DNA of 64,000 nt from NCBI RefSeq assembly GCF_000716785.1, contig NZ_JNYY01000031.1, positions 12,797 through 76,796 of the forward strand, given 5' to 3'. This DNA comes from Amycolatopsis vancoresmycina (GTDB lineage: Bacteria; Actinomycetota; Actinomycetes; Mycobacteriales; Pseudonocardiaceae). A program made the translations under genes and the position numbers. Below the pieces are notes generated by a model that was given only the letters and a program-made list of their open reading frames with translations, was not told where the DNA came from and did no database searches. Shown here in pieces: positions 31,628 through 39,672 of the stretch (its first letter is position 1; the number at the start of each line of letters is the position of its first letter).

Positions 31628-32169
31628 AAACCGCTCGCGTGCTCCTCACCCTGCCGGGTCTCGCGGCGCTGGCGTGGGGGGTGGTGCTGTTCGCCGAATA
31701 CGCGCTGCCGCTGCGTCCGGACGTCTTCGGCACGGTGGGCTGGATCGTCGGCGGCCCGATCCTGAACGACGCCGTCGTCGCCCCGCTGACGGCGGTCCTC
31801 GGCCTCGTCCTGGCCCGCCTCCTCCCGTCCCGCTGGAAGGCCCCGGTCATCACCGGCACGGTCACCACCGGCGTGCTGGCCATCCTGGCGTTCCCGCTGC
31901 TCTGGCGCTCGTACGGAACCCCGCCGATGCCCGGCCTCCACGACGGCAACCCCACCCTCGGCCTGACCCTCACCCTGGCCGCGGTCTGGCTGGCGGTGAT
32001 CCTGACGGCCCTGACCCGCCGAGTCGTCCCCCCAATCACACGTGATGCCCCTCCAATCACGAGTGATGCCCCTCCAGTCACGCGAGACGCCCCGGCCGAC
32101 ACGCCAACCGCCCCTCCAGGCACGCGAACCGACCCTCCGGGTACGCCGGCCGACCGTCCCGGTACCTGA
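31624..32169 (+). CDS. membrane protein with tandem-repeat C-terminal tail
   Basis: The protein has 181 residues: about four membrane helices (residues 5-140) and a 46-residue tail built of the heptad PPITRDA and its decayed copies. The membrane part has conserved GWIVGGPILNDAVVAPLTAV, found in small proteins that accompany this oxidoreductase. It probably ends in the cytoplasm or outside as an unstructured Pro-rich arm. It closes the operon; a strong hairpin follows. The tail may be an insertion of a non-coding repeat rather than an evolved domain. Confidence 0.75.
   Translation: MKTARVLLTLPGLAALAWGVVLFAEYALPLRPDVFGTVGWIVGGPILNDAVVAPLTAVLGLVLARLLPSRWKAPVITGTVTTGVLAILAFPLLWRSYGTPPMPGLHDGNPTLGLTLTLAAVWLAVILTALTRRVVPPITRDAPPITSDAPPVTRDAPADTPTAPPGTRTDPPGTPADRPGT
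32029..32166 (+). repeat. 21-bp tandem repeat inside the end of the membrane-protein gene
   Basis: Six full units and one partial unit of 21 bp run from 32029. Units one and two (32029-32049 and 32050-32070) are nearly identical (core CCAATCAC-N2-GTGATGCCCCT), the third differs at a few bases, and later units diverge while keeping the 21-bp period. The unit length is a multiple of three, so the reading frame is preserved (PPITRDA, PPITSDA, PPVTRDA, and so on). Confidence 0.85.
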
Positions 32170-32183
32170 CCCGGCCACAAAGC

Positions 32184-32225
32184 GGCCACGCGCGACCGGC
32201 ATCGAGTGCCTGGTCGCGCGTGGCC
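32184..32225. terminator. bidirectional hairpin between convergent operons
   Basis: GGCCACGCGCGACC (32184-32197) pairs perfectly with GGTCGCGCGTGGCC (32212-32225), 14 bp with a 14-nt loop. It lies between the stop of the repeat-tailed membrane protein and the convergent htrA stop, so it can serve both. Confidence 0.8.
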
Positions 32226-32307
32226 TTGTGGGTCCGGCCCCGGGAAACGGGGGTCGAGCCGAAGTTGGTCTCGGCCGCACCACGGCGGCCGAGCGTCTCG
32301 AAGAGGA

Positions 32308-33732
32308 TCAGTTGGGCTGGACGGGCTGGCCGCCGAGCGTCACCTCGACCGTGCGGCCGTCGGACAGCGTGAACGTCGCCTTCTCGTCCGGTGCCCGGGT
32401 GCGGACCGCCGCGACCAGTGTGTCGGCCGAGTCGATCGTGCGGTCGTCGATCTTGGTGACGATGTCGCCCGCCTTCAGGCCGGCCTTCTCCGCCGGGCTG
32501 CCGGCGGTGATGGCGCCGAGTTCCGCGCCACCCTGCGGGGCGTCCTTCACCTGGGCGCCGATGTAGGTCTGCACCGCTTGGCCGGTCTTGATGATCGTGT
32601 CCGCCGTGCGGCGCGCCTGGTCGATCGGGATGGCGAAGCCGATGCCGACGTTGCCGCCTTCGGACGCGCCCTGGCCCTGGCCGCCGGACGCCGACTGCGG
32701 GCTGTAGATGGCCGAGTTGATGCCGATGACCTGGCCGGCCATGTTCGCCAGCGGGCCACCCGAGTTGCCCGGGTTGATCGCCGCGTCGGTCTGGACCGCG
32801 TCCATCACCGTCGTCTGGTCGCCGCTGCTGCCGCCGGCGCGCACCGGCCGGTGCAGCGAGCTCACGATGCCCGAGGTGACCGTGCCGGCCAGCTCGAACG
32901 GCGAGCCGATGGCGACCACCGACTGGCCGACGCGCAGGTCGTCGGACCGGCCGATCTCCACCGGGGTCAGGTTGTTGACGCCGCTGACCTTGACGACGGC
33001 GATGTCGGTCGTCGGGTCACGGCCGATGACCTTGGCGGGGGCCTTCTTGCCGTCCTGGAACACCGCCTGGATCTGGCCACCGTTCGCGGCGACCTCGACG
33101 ACGTGGTTGTTGGTCAGGATGTAGCCGTCGGTGCTGATGACGAAGCCGGAGCCCTCGCCCGCCCCCTGCTGGCCGCTGACCTGCAGCTCGACGACGCTCG
33201 GCGACAGCTTCTGCGCGACGGCCTCGACCGAGCCGGCGGGCGCGTTGCCGGTCTGCTGGGCCGGCTTCGGCGCGTCGAGGGCGTTGCCGGCCGGACCCGA
33301 CGTCCCGCCGGTCAGGTACCCGACCGCCCCGCCCGCGATGCCGCCGACCAGCAGCGCGACCAGCGCCACCCCGGCGAGCAGCTTCCCGCTGGACCGCTTG
33401 GGCTGCGGAGCCGCCGGCGTGTTGTAGACCGCCGTGCCGGGCTGCCCGTACGGGTTCGGCGGCGGGTAGACGCTCTGCTGCGTCTGGCCGGACGGCAGCT
33501 GCGCACCCTGGGCGGACCACGGGTTCGCGCTCTGCGCGCCGTACGACGACGACGGATCGGCCCCGGTCACCGCGTGGTAGGAGGGCTCCGAATACTGCGG
33601 CGCACCGCCGGACTCGGGCTGGGCCTGCTCACCGTACGGGCTCCCCGCCCAACCGCCCTGCGCCGGCTGCTGGCCGGTCTCGGGGTGCCTCGGCGCCGCG
33701 GGGTCGTGTGCGCTGGGGTCGTTCTCGGTCAT
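32308..33732 (-). CDS. HtrA/PepD-like serine protease with PDZ domain
   Basis: The protein has 474 residues. A long Pro/Gln/Ser-rich cytoplasmic segment (1-112), one membrane helix (118-142, LLAGVALVALLVGGIAGGAV) and an extracytoplasmic S1C protease follow, with the triad His210 (LTNNHVV), Asp243 (TTDIAVV) and Ser324 (GNSGGPL). A C-terminal PDZ domain has IGAQVKDAPQGGAELGAIT and GLKAGDIVTKID. It degrades or refolds misfolded envelope proteins. It is the counterpart of mycobacterial pepD, normally next to mprAB; here galT and deoR lie between. Start ATG 33732, preceded by AAGGTGAGGAC. Confidence 0.9.
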   Translation of the reverse strand: MTENDPSAHDPAAPRHPETGQQPAQGGWAGSPYGEQAQPESGGAPQYSEPSYHAVTGADPSSSYGAQSANPWSAQGAQLPSGQTQQSVYPPPNPYGQPGTAVYNTPAAPQPKRSSGKLLAGVALVALLVGGIAGGAVGYLTGGTSGPAGNALDAPKPAQQTGNAPAGSVEAVAQKLSPSVVELQVSGQQGAGEGSGFVISTDGYILTNNHVVEVAANGGQIQAVFQDGKKAPAKVIGRDPTTDIAVVKVSGVNNLTPVEIGRSDDLRVGQSVVAIGSPFELAGTVTSGIVSSLHRPVRAGGSSGDQTTVMDAVQTDAAINPGNSGGPLANMAGQVIGINSAIYSPQSASGGQGQGASEGGNVGIGFAIPIDQARRTADTIIKTGQAVQTYIGAQVKDAPQGGAELGAITAGSPAEKAGLKAGDIVTKIDDRTIDSADTLVAAVRTRAPDEKATFTLSDGRTVEVTLGGQPVQPN

Positions 33733-33752
33733 GTCCTCACCTTGCGCGATGG

Positions 33753-33770
33753 TCCTGAGAGGTTCCTGAG
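33753..33770 (-). promoter_or_regulatory. candidate MprA direct repeat upstream of htrA
   Basis: On the minus strand CTCAGGA occurs at 33770-33764 and again at 33759-33753, 11 bp apart, 21-38 bp before the htrA ATG. Mycobacterial MprA boxes are paired 8-bp direct repeats with a CTCAG-like core one turn apart, so this fits control of htrA by the mprAB genes 4 kb away. Similarity of core is from memory only. Confidence 0.4.
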
Positions 33771-33803
33771 CCGAACCTGTGCATCGCAGATGAGTATGGC
33801 CGC

Positions 33804-34886
33804 TCAGCCCGCCGCGCGGAGCCGTTCCGCGATCTGCTCCGGCGTCGCGTCGTTGATCCACACCGCCATGCCCGATTCGGACCCGGCCAGGTACTTCAGC
33901 TTGTCCTTCGCCCGCAGGACGGAGAACAGCTCCAGGTGCAGCCAGCCGAGCTCCCGGTCGCGGCGCACCGGCGCCTGGTGCCACGCCGCGATGTACGGCA
34001 GCGGCCGGTCGTACAGCGCGTCGCAGCGGCGCAGCACGTCGAGGTAGACCTCGGCGAAGTCGTCGCGCTCGGCGTCGGTCAGCGCGGGGATGTCCGGGAC
34101 CTGCCGGTGCGGCACGATCTGGACCTGGACCGGCCAGCGCGCCGCCGGCGGCACGTACGCCGTCCAGTGCTCGCCGGACGTCACCACGCGCGCGCCGGAC
34201 TTCTGCTCGGCCGCGAGCACGTCTCCCAGCACCGGGCGGCCGTGTTCGGCCTGGTAGGCGCGGGCGACGTCGAGCATCCGCTCGGTCTTCGGGGTGACGA
34301 ACGGGTAGCCGTAGATCTGCCCGTGCGGGTGCGACAGCGTGACGCCGATTTCCTCGCCGCGGTTCTCGAACGGGAAGACCTGCTCGACGCCGGGCACGGC
34401 GGACAGCCCGGTCGTGCGGTCCGCCCAGGCGTCCACCACGGCCCGCACGTGCTTCGCGCTCAGCTGGGCGAAGGACCCGTCGTGGTCGCTGGTGAAGCAG
34501 ACGACCTCGCAGCGGCCGCGGCCGGGCCGCACCGGCACCAGCCCGGCACCATCCACAGTGGACGGCTCGCCGACGACGTCCTCGGCGAAGGACGGGAACC
34601 GGTTCTCGAAGACGACGACGTCGTAATCGCTTTCCGGGATCTCGCTCGGCTTGCCGGGCTTGCTCGGGCAGAGCGGGCACAGGTCGGCCGGCGGCTTGTA
34701 GGTCCGCGTCTGCCGGTGCGCGGCCATCGCGACCCACTCACCGGTCAGCGGGTCCAGCCGGATCTCCGACGCGGCCGAAACCGGCGGCAGGTCGCGGGTG
34801 TCCTCGGCGACGCGGTCGGGCGCGCCGGGCTGGTCGAAGTAGATGATCTCCCGGCCGTCGGCCAGGTGTCGTACGGTGCGCTTCAC
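33804..34886 (-). CDS. galT: galactose-1-phosphate uridylyltransferase
   Basis: The protein has 360 residues. The nucleophilic His188 lies in the family motif HPHGQ (residues 186-190). The zinc-type Cys pair Cys70/Cys73 (CPLC) and FENRFPSF are conserved. It exchanges UMP between UDP-glucose and galactose-1-phosphate in the Leloir pathway, using UDP-glucose of the kind galU makes. It overlaps the DeoR gene by 4 bp (ATGA). No galK or galE gene is in the window; the SDR at 23.4 kb is not clearly GalE. Stop is 71 bp from the htrA start. Confidence 0.93.
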   Translation of the reverse strand: MKRTVRHLADGREIIYFDQPGAPDRVAEDTRDLPPVSAASEIRLDPLTGEWVAMAAHRQTRTYKPPADLCPLCPSKPGKPSEIPESDYDVVVFENRFPSFAEDVVGEPSTVDGAGLVPVRPGRGRCEVVCFTSDHDGSFAQLSAKHVRAVVDAWADRTTGLSAVPGVEQVFPFENRGEEIGVTLSHPHGQIYGYPFVTPKTERMLDVARAYQAEHGRPVLGDVLAAEQKSGARVVTSGEHWTAYVPPAARWPVQVQIVPHRQVPDIPALTDAERDDFAEVYLDVLRRCDALYDRPLPYIAAWHQAPVRRDRELGWLHLELFSVLRAKDKLKYLAGSESGMAVWINDATPEQIAERLRAAG

Positions 34887-35683
34887 GCTTCTTGGGCCTC
34901 GTCCGTCTCCGCCGTCTCGGCGATCATGAGTTCTCCCGCCCGTTCGGCGAGAACTTCCTTGGCTTCGTCGGGAAGGCCGTCATCGGTGACGACGACGTCG
35001 GCCTCGTCGAGGTCGGCGATCGTGGAGATCCCGACGGTGCCCCACTTGGTGTGGTCGGCGAGCACGACCAGCTTGCGCCCGGCTTCGACCAGCGCGCGGT
35101 CGGTCTCGCTCTCGGTGAGGTTCGGGGTCGTGAACCCCGGGCCGTCGGCCATCCCGTGCACGCCGAGGAACACGACGTCGAGGTGCAGCGACCGCAGGCT
35201 GTGCACGGCGACCGGCCCGACCAGCGCGTCCGACGGCGTCCGCACGCCGCCGGTGAGCACGACCGTGCGGTCCGGCTGCGTCGACCCGCGCAGGACGTCC
35301 GCGACCTGGATCGAGTTGGTCACGATGGTGAGGCCGGGGATGGCGTCGAGCGCGCGCGCCAACGTCCACGTGGTGGTGCCGGCCGAGATGCCGATCGCGG
35401 TGCCGGGCCGGACGAGCGTCGCGGCTAGCTCGGCGATGGCTTCCTTCTGCGCGCGCTGGCGCACCGACTTGGCCTCGAACCCGGGTTCGTCGGTGCTCTT
35501 GCCGACGACCGAGGTGGCGCCGCCGTACACCTTCTCGACGAGCCCGCGCCCGGCGAGGACGTCGAGATCGCGGCGCACCGTCATGTCGGACACGCCCAGC
35601 CTGGTCACCAGGTCACTGACCCGGACCGCCCCGGTCCGGCGTGCCTCTTCCAGGATCACCGCCTGTCGCTGACGCGCCAGCAC
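34883..35683 (-). CDS. DeoR/GlpR-family transcriptional repressor
   Basis: The protein has 266 residues. The N-terminal DeoR helix-turn-helix reads VSDLVTRLGVSDMTVRRDLD (about 21-40) and the C-terminal sugar-phosphate domain contains ISAGTTTWTLARAL and VVLADHTKWGTVGIS, with a motif typical of phosphosugar sensing. It is the first gene of the pair with galT and overlaps it by 4 bp, so it most likely represses the gal genes until galactose-1-phosphate or a related sugar phosphate is present. The operator is not identifiable from this sequence. Confidence 0.88.
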   Translation of the reverse strand: MLARQRQAVILEEARRTGAVRVSDLVTRLGVSDMTVRRDLDVLAGRGLVEKVYGGATSVVGKSTDEPGFEAKSVRQRAQKEAIAELAATLVRPGTAIGISAGTTTWTLARALDAIPGLTIVTNSIQVADVLRGSTQPDRTVVLTGGVRTPSDALVGPVAVHSLRSLHLDVVFLGVHGMADGPGFTTPNLTESETDRALVEAGRKLVVLADHTKWGTVGISTIADLDEADVVVTDDGLPDEAKEVLAERAGELMIAETAETDEAQEA

Positions 35684-35856
35684 CGTTCACTCCGTCCGTC
35701 GGACCTCAACCACACAAAATCCTACACGATTCAACACAGGATCCGCAGGACCGAGGAGAGTGAACTTCAAAACAACAGGTCAGGGTAGCCACGCGGCAAC
35801 CGAGTAGAACAACACCACCACGGGTGGCGCGAACAGGCAACAGCTGACGACCGGTC

Positions 35857-37266
35857 TCAGCCGGGCGCGCCCGGCAGCCGGATCGTCATCAGCGCGCCGC
35901 CTTCGGGCGCCCGCGAGGCGTACACCGCCCCGCCGTGCCGCTCGGCCGCGTGCTTCACGATCGCCAGGCCAAGGCCAGAACCGGGCAGCGTCCGCGCCTC
36001 CGACGAGCGGTAGAAGCGGTCGAACACCTTGGGCAGGTCCTCGTCGGCGATGCCCGGCCCGGCGTCGGCGACCTCGACGACGGCCGTGCCGTCGCCCAGC
36101 GGGTACAGCCGCACCCAGACCGTCGCATCGGGCGGCGAGAACTTCACCGCGTTGTCGAGCAGGTTCAGCACCGCACGTTCGAGCGAGCTGTTGTCCCCGG
36201 TGAGCACCCACGGCTGCAGCGAGACGTCGAAGTTGATCTCGCCCGCGCGGCGGCGCGCCCGGTCGAGCGCGCGCTCGACGACGTCCAGCAGCTCGACGCG
36301 TTCGAACCGTTCACGCGGCTCGTCCTGGCGGGCGAGCTCGACCAGGTCGCCGATGAGCTGCGTCAGCTCGTCGAGCTGGCCGCTGATGTCCGCGATGATG
36401 TCGACGCGGTCCTCGTCCGGCAGCGGCGGCGCGCCCGGCTTGCTCGCCGCGAGCAGCAGCTCGAGGTTGGTGCGCAGCGACGTCAGCGGCGTCCGCAGCT
36501 CGTGGCCGGCGTCCGCGACCAGCTGCCGCTGGCGTTCCTGCGAGTCCGCGACCGTGCCGAGCATCGTGTTGAAGGTCTGGGTGAGGCGCGCGAGCTCGTC
36601 GTCGCCGCTGACCGGGATCGGCCGCAGGTCGCCGGTCTTGGCGACGCGCTCGGCGGCCGACGTCAGCCGGTCGACCGGGCGCAGGCCAGTGCGCGCGACC
36701 GCGGTGCCCGCCGCGGCGGCGACCAGGATGCCGGCCCCGCCGATCAGGAACAGCACCAGCGCGAGCTCGTTCAGCGTGCGCTTGGTCGGGCCCATCGACT
36801 GCGCCAGCACGATGGCCTCGCCGTGCCCGGTCGCCAGCGCGACGACGCGGCTGTCGGTGCGGAAGTCCGTCCGCAGCGACTCCGGCGAATCGCCGTTCGC
36901 GACGGCCAGCTCGTTCTGCCCGAACGGCGGCGGCGAGCTCGACAGCGGATAGGTCATCACGGCGTGCTGGACGTCGGGCGCCGCGGTGAGCTGCCCGATC
37001 TGCAGGTCGGCGCTGGCCAGGAAGGCGCCGGGGACCTGCCGCAGCTGGGTCTGCACCTGCGGCGAGTCGGCCGCCGCCTGCGCGCGGGCCAGCAGGCTGT
37101 CGTCGAGCTGCTGGTAGAGGTTGCTGCGCACGACCATGTACGCGCCGATCGACACCAGCGCGACGGCGCCGGCGACACAGGCGGCGGCGAGCAGCGTCAC
37201 CCGGCCGCGCAGCGAGAACCGGCGGGCTCCCCAGCGCGTGCCGCGGGGGTCGCCGGGTTCGGTCAC
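35857..37266 (-). CDS. mprB: MprB-type sensor histidine kinase
   Basis: The protein has 469 residues. Two membrane helices (about 23-46 and 175-200) bracket a 125-residue extracytoplasmic sensor; HAMP, the H-box VADAGHELRTPLTSLRTNLE, N-box (LNLLDNAVKFSPPD) and G-box GSGLGLAIVKH follow. The sensor of mycobacterial MprB responds to envelope stress and unfolded proteins. Identity rests on the very close match of its partner to MprA and on the neighbourhood of htrA. GTG 37266 overlaps mprA by 4 bp (GTGA). The 170-bp gap after its stop shows nothing recognisable. Confidence 0.88.
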   Translation of the reverse strand: MTEPGDPRGTRWGARRFSLRGRVTLLAAACVAGAVALVSIGAYMVVRSNLYQQLDDSLLARAQAAADSPQVQTQLRQVPGAFLASADLQIGQLTAAPDVQHAVMTYPLSSSPPPFGQNELAVANGDSPESLRTDFRTDSRVVALATGHGEAIVLAQSMGPTKRTLNELALVLFLIGGAGILVAAAAGTAVARTGLRPVDRLTSAAERVAKTGDLRPIPVSGDDELARLTQTFNTMLGTVADSQERQRQLVADAGHELRTPLTSLRTNLELLLAASKPGAPPLPDEDRVDIIADISGQLDELTQLIGDLVELARQDEPRERFERVELLDVVERALDRARRRAGEINFDVSLQPWVLTGDNSSLERAVLNLLDNAVKFSPPDATVWVRLYPLGDGTAVVEVADAGPGIADEDLPKVFDRFYRSSEARTLPGSGLGLAIVKHAAERHGGAVYASRAPEGGALMTIRLPGAPG

Positions 37267-37955
37267 GGCGGGGTTTCCCTCAGGACGTACCCCACCCCCC
37301 GCACCGTGTGGATCAGCCTCGGCTCCCCCTCGGCCTCCGTCTTGCGGCGCAAATAGCCGACGTAGACCTCCAGCGCGTTGCCCGACGTCGGGAAGTCGTA
37401 TCCCCATACTTCCTCCAGGATCCGGCCCCGCGTGAGGACGTGCTTCGGGTAGGAAAGGAACAGTTCCAGCAGTGCGAACTCGGTCCGGGTCAGGCTGATC
37501 TCACGGCCGCCGCGGCGGACCTCCCGCGTGCCCGGATCGAGCGTAAGGTCGGCGAAGGACAGGACCTCGGACGCCTGACCGTTCTGGGCGTCGGGCGCGG
37601 CACGGCGCAGCAGCGCCCGCAGCCGCGCGAGCAGCTCTTCGAGCGCGAAGGGCTTCGGCAGGTAGTCGTCAGCGCCGGCGTCCAGCCCGGACACCCGGTC
37701 GGAGACGGTGTCGCGCGCGGTGAGGACGAGGATCGGCAGGTCGTCACCGGTGCTGCGCAGGCGGCGGGCCACCTCCAAGCCGTCGAGCCGGGGCATCATG
37801 ACGTCCAGCACCATCGCGTCCGGCCGGTCGGCGATGATCGCCTCCAGCGCCTGCGCACCGTCGCTGGCCAGCTGGACCTGGTAGCCGTTGAACTCCAGGG
37901 ACCGCCGAAGCGACTCACGGACGGCGCGGTCGTCGTCCACCACAAGGATGCGCAT
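37263..37955 (-). CDS. mprA: MprA-type response regulator
   Basis: The protein has 230 residues. The receiver starts MRILVVDDDRAVRESLRRSL with phospho-acceptor Asp in MVLDVMMPRLDGLE and TARDTVSDRVSGLDAGADDY (all matching remembered MprA). The OmpR domain ends GEPRLIHTVRGVGYVLRE, again as in MprA. It controls envelope stress genes including htrA/pepD and, in mycobacteria, its own operon. Start is ATG 37955 (GTG 37961 is in frame). The match to MprA is one of the most certain assignments in the window. Confidence 0.93.
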   Translation of the reverse strand: MRILVVDDDRAVRESLRRSLEFNGYQVQLASDGAQALEAIIADRPDAMVLDVMMPRLDGLEVARRLRSTGDDLPILVLTARDTVSDRVSGLDAGADDYLPKPFALEELLARLRALLRRAAPDAQNGQASEVLSFADLTLDPGTREVRRGGREISLTRTEFALLELFLSYPKHVLTRGRILEEVWGYDFPTSGNALEVYVGYLRRKTEAEGEPRLIHTVRGVGYVLRETPP

Positions 37956-38021
37956 GGCCACAGTTTTACGCAGCGTGCTGAGACCCGCCTAAGAACACAC
38001 ACAGAACTGACAAAGGATTTC

Positions 38022-38630
38022 TCACTCCGGACCGCGCGCGACCGGCGCGTTCCAGTGCCGCCAGAGCGCAACCATCCTGACGCTGACGACGACGGCGGCC
38101 GCGACGAGGGTCACCGGCCCGGCCGGAAGTCGCAGAGCGTGACCGGCGGCGACGAGCACCGAGCCGGCCAGCGCGGCCACGGCGTAGATCTCCTTCCGCA
38201 GGACGAGCGGGATTTCCCGGAGCAGCAGATCGCGCACGGCCCCGCCGCCGATCCCGGTGGTCATCCCGATCAGACACGCGGCGTAGACGGTGGCGCCGGC
38301 ATTGAGCGCGATGGTCGTCCCGGCGGTGGCGAAGACACCCAGCCCGAGCGCGTCCGCGAGGAGAACACCCCGCCGCAGCCGCGCCACCTGCGGGTGAAAG
38401 ACGAACACGACGAGGGCGGTCCCGGCGCAGACGGCGAGGTAGGGCCAGTTCCGCAGCGTGGTGGGCGGGTGGATGCCGAGCAGGACGTCCCGGATGACAC
38501 CGCCGCCGAGAGCGGTGGTGAGCCCGACCACGATGACGCCGAAGACATCGAGCCGAGCCCGCACGGCGGCGAGCGCCCCGGACGCGGCGAAGGCGACGAG
38601 CCCGAGGAACTCCAGCGCCGTGAGCAGCAT
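38022..38630 (-). CDS. TRIC/UPF0126-family membrane channel protein
   Basis: The protein has 202 residues with seven membrane helices in two internal repeats. The two glycine-rich re-entrant signatures, LTTALGGGVIRDVLLGIHPP (about 37-56) and MTTGIGGGAVRDLLLREIPL (about 122-141), are the family hallmark. Bacterial and eukaryotic TRIC channels are cation channels; the ion used here is unknown. Its ATG follows the response-regulator stop without a gap (TAA then ATG), so the two are coupled. The stop is 67 bp before the mprA start. Confidence 0.88.
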   Translation of the reverse strand: MLLTALEFLGLVAFAASGALAAVRARLDVFGVIVVGLTTALGGGVIRDVLLGIHPPTTLRNWPYLAVCAGTALVVFVFHPQVARLRRGVLLADALGLGVFATAGTTIALNAGATVYAACLIGMTTGIGGGAVRDLLLREIPLVLRKEIYAVAALAGSVLVAAGHALRLPAGPVTLVAAAVVVSVRMVALWRHWNAPVARGPE

Positions 38631-39284
38631 TTACTGGTCGAGAAGGCCACCGCGGTAGGCCAGCAGCGCGGCCTGCACCCGGTTGGCGGCACCGATCTTG
38701 GAGAGCACGGCGGAGACGTACCCCTTGACGGTGGCTTCGGAGAGGTGCAGGCGCCCGCCGATCTCGGCGTTGGACAGGCCCTGCCCGATCAGGGCGACGA
38801 CCTCCCGCTCCCGTTCGGACAGCGAGGCGAGCAGCTTGCGGGCGGGCTGAGCAGCACGTTGTTCGTCCCGATGCGACTGAACCATCCGCGCGGCAACCCC
38901 CGGATCGAGGACGGCACCGCCCCTGGCCAGGTCCCGCACGGCCCTGAGCAGCGCGGCGGGGTCGATGTCCTTGAGGAGGAACCCGTTGGCGCCGAGCCGG
39001 AGCGCGAGGCTGACGTACTCGTCGATGTCGAAGGTGGTCAGCATGGCCACGGTGGGCGGATCGGGAAGGGCGAGGATGGCCCGCAGCGCGCGGATGCCGT
39101 CGTCGGGAGCGCGCATCTTGATGTCGAGCAGGGCAACATCGGGGTGGTAGCGCCGGGCAACCTCCACGGCGGATCTGCCGTCGCTGGCCTCGCCCACGAT
39201 CTCGATGTCCTGAGCCCCGGACATCATCGCGCGCAACCCCGAGCGCACCAGTTCCTCGTCGTCGGCGAACATGAGCTTGATCAA
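38631..39284 (-). CDS. LuxR-type (NarL) response regulator, no kinase adjacent
   Basis: The protein has 217 residues. The receiver has FADDEELVRSGL, phospho-acceptor Asp in DVALLDIKM and LLKDIDP. The LuxR helix-turn-helix is LSEREREVVALIGQGLSNAE (about 147-166), then IGGRLHLSEATVKGYVSAVL. I chose TTG 39284 because GGAGG lies 6 bp upstream; the first ATG is too far downstream. No histidine kinase gene lies within 8 kb in a suitable orientation, so it is an orphan or paired at a distance. Its stop touches the TRIC gene start, so it probably controls or accompanies that gene. Confidence 0.85.
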   Translation of the reverse strand: MIKLMFADDEELVRSGLRAMMSGAQDIEIVGEASDGRSAVEVARRYHPDVALLDIKMRAPDDGIRALRAILALPDPPTVAMLTTFDIDEYVSLALRLGANGFLLKDIDPAALLRAVRDLARGGAVLDPGVAARMVQSHRDEQRAAQPARKLLASLSEREREVVALIGQGLSNAEIGGRLHLSEATVKGYVSAVLSKIGAANRVQAALLAYRGGLLDQ

Positions 39285-39546
39285 CGAAGCCCTCCGCAAC
39301 AGCCGGTGGAGGCGGCTCCCCGCATCCCGTTAACGAAGGTTACCTACTGTTGTTCAGCAGTTCGAAACCAGACACGACCAGGTGAGGCACTGGTCCGTCC
39401 AGGTCAGGTGCGGTGGACCGTCCGGCAGGGTGTATCCGCGATGTGGGAGAGCCGTGAGAACCACTCACCTGGGTGACGACGTCCGTCGGGTCGCCCCAGG
39501 TACCCGGTGTGGGTGAGGCCCGCTAAGCTGAGGCTGGTAGTAGCAG

Positions 39547-39619
39547 GCCCTCGTAGCTCAGGGGATAGAGCACCGCTCTCCTAAAGCGGGTGTCGCAGGT
39601 TCGAATCCTGCCGGGGGCA
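39547..39619 (+). tRNA. tRNA-Arg (anticodon CCT)
   Basis: A 73-nt cloverleaf folds with acceptor GCCCTCG/CGGGGGC, D-arm GCTC/GAGC, anticodon stem CCGCT/AGCGG around loop CTCCTAA (anticodon CCT, reading AGG) and T-arm GCAGG/CCTGC around TTCGAAT. Discriminator A; CCA is not encoded. It lies 53 bp before the Wadjet system. tRNA 3' ends are common integration sites. Confidence 0.95.
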
Positions 39620-39672
39620 CAGGCTAGGCCCTCTCACCCGAGCCATCCGAAGCTCCTAAACTGCACGGCATT

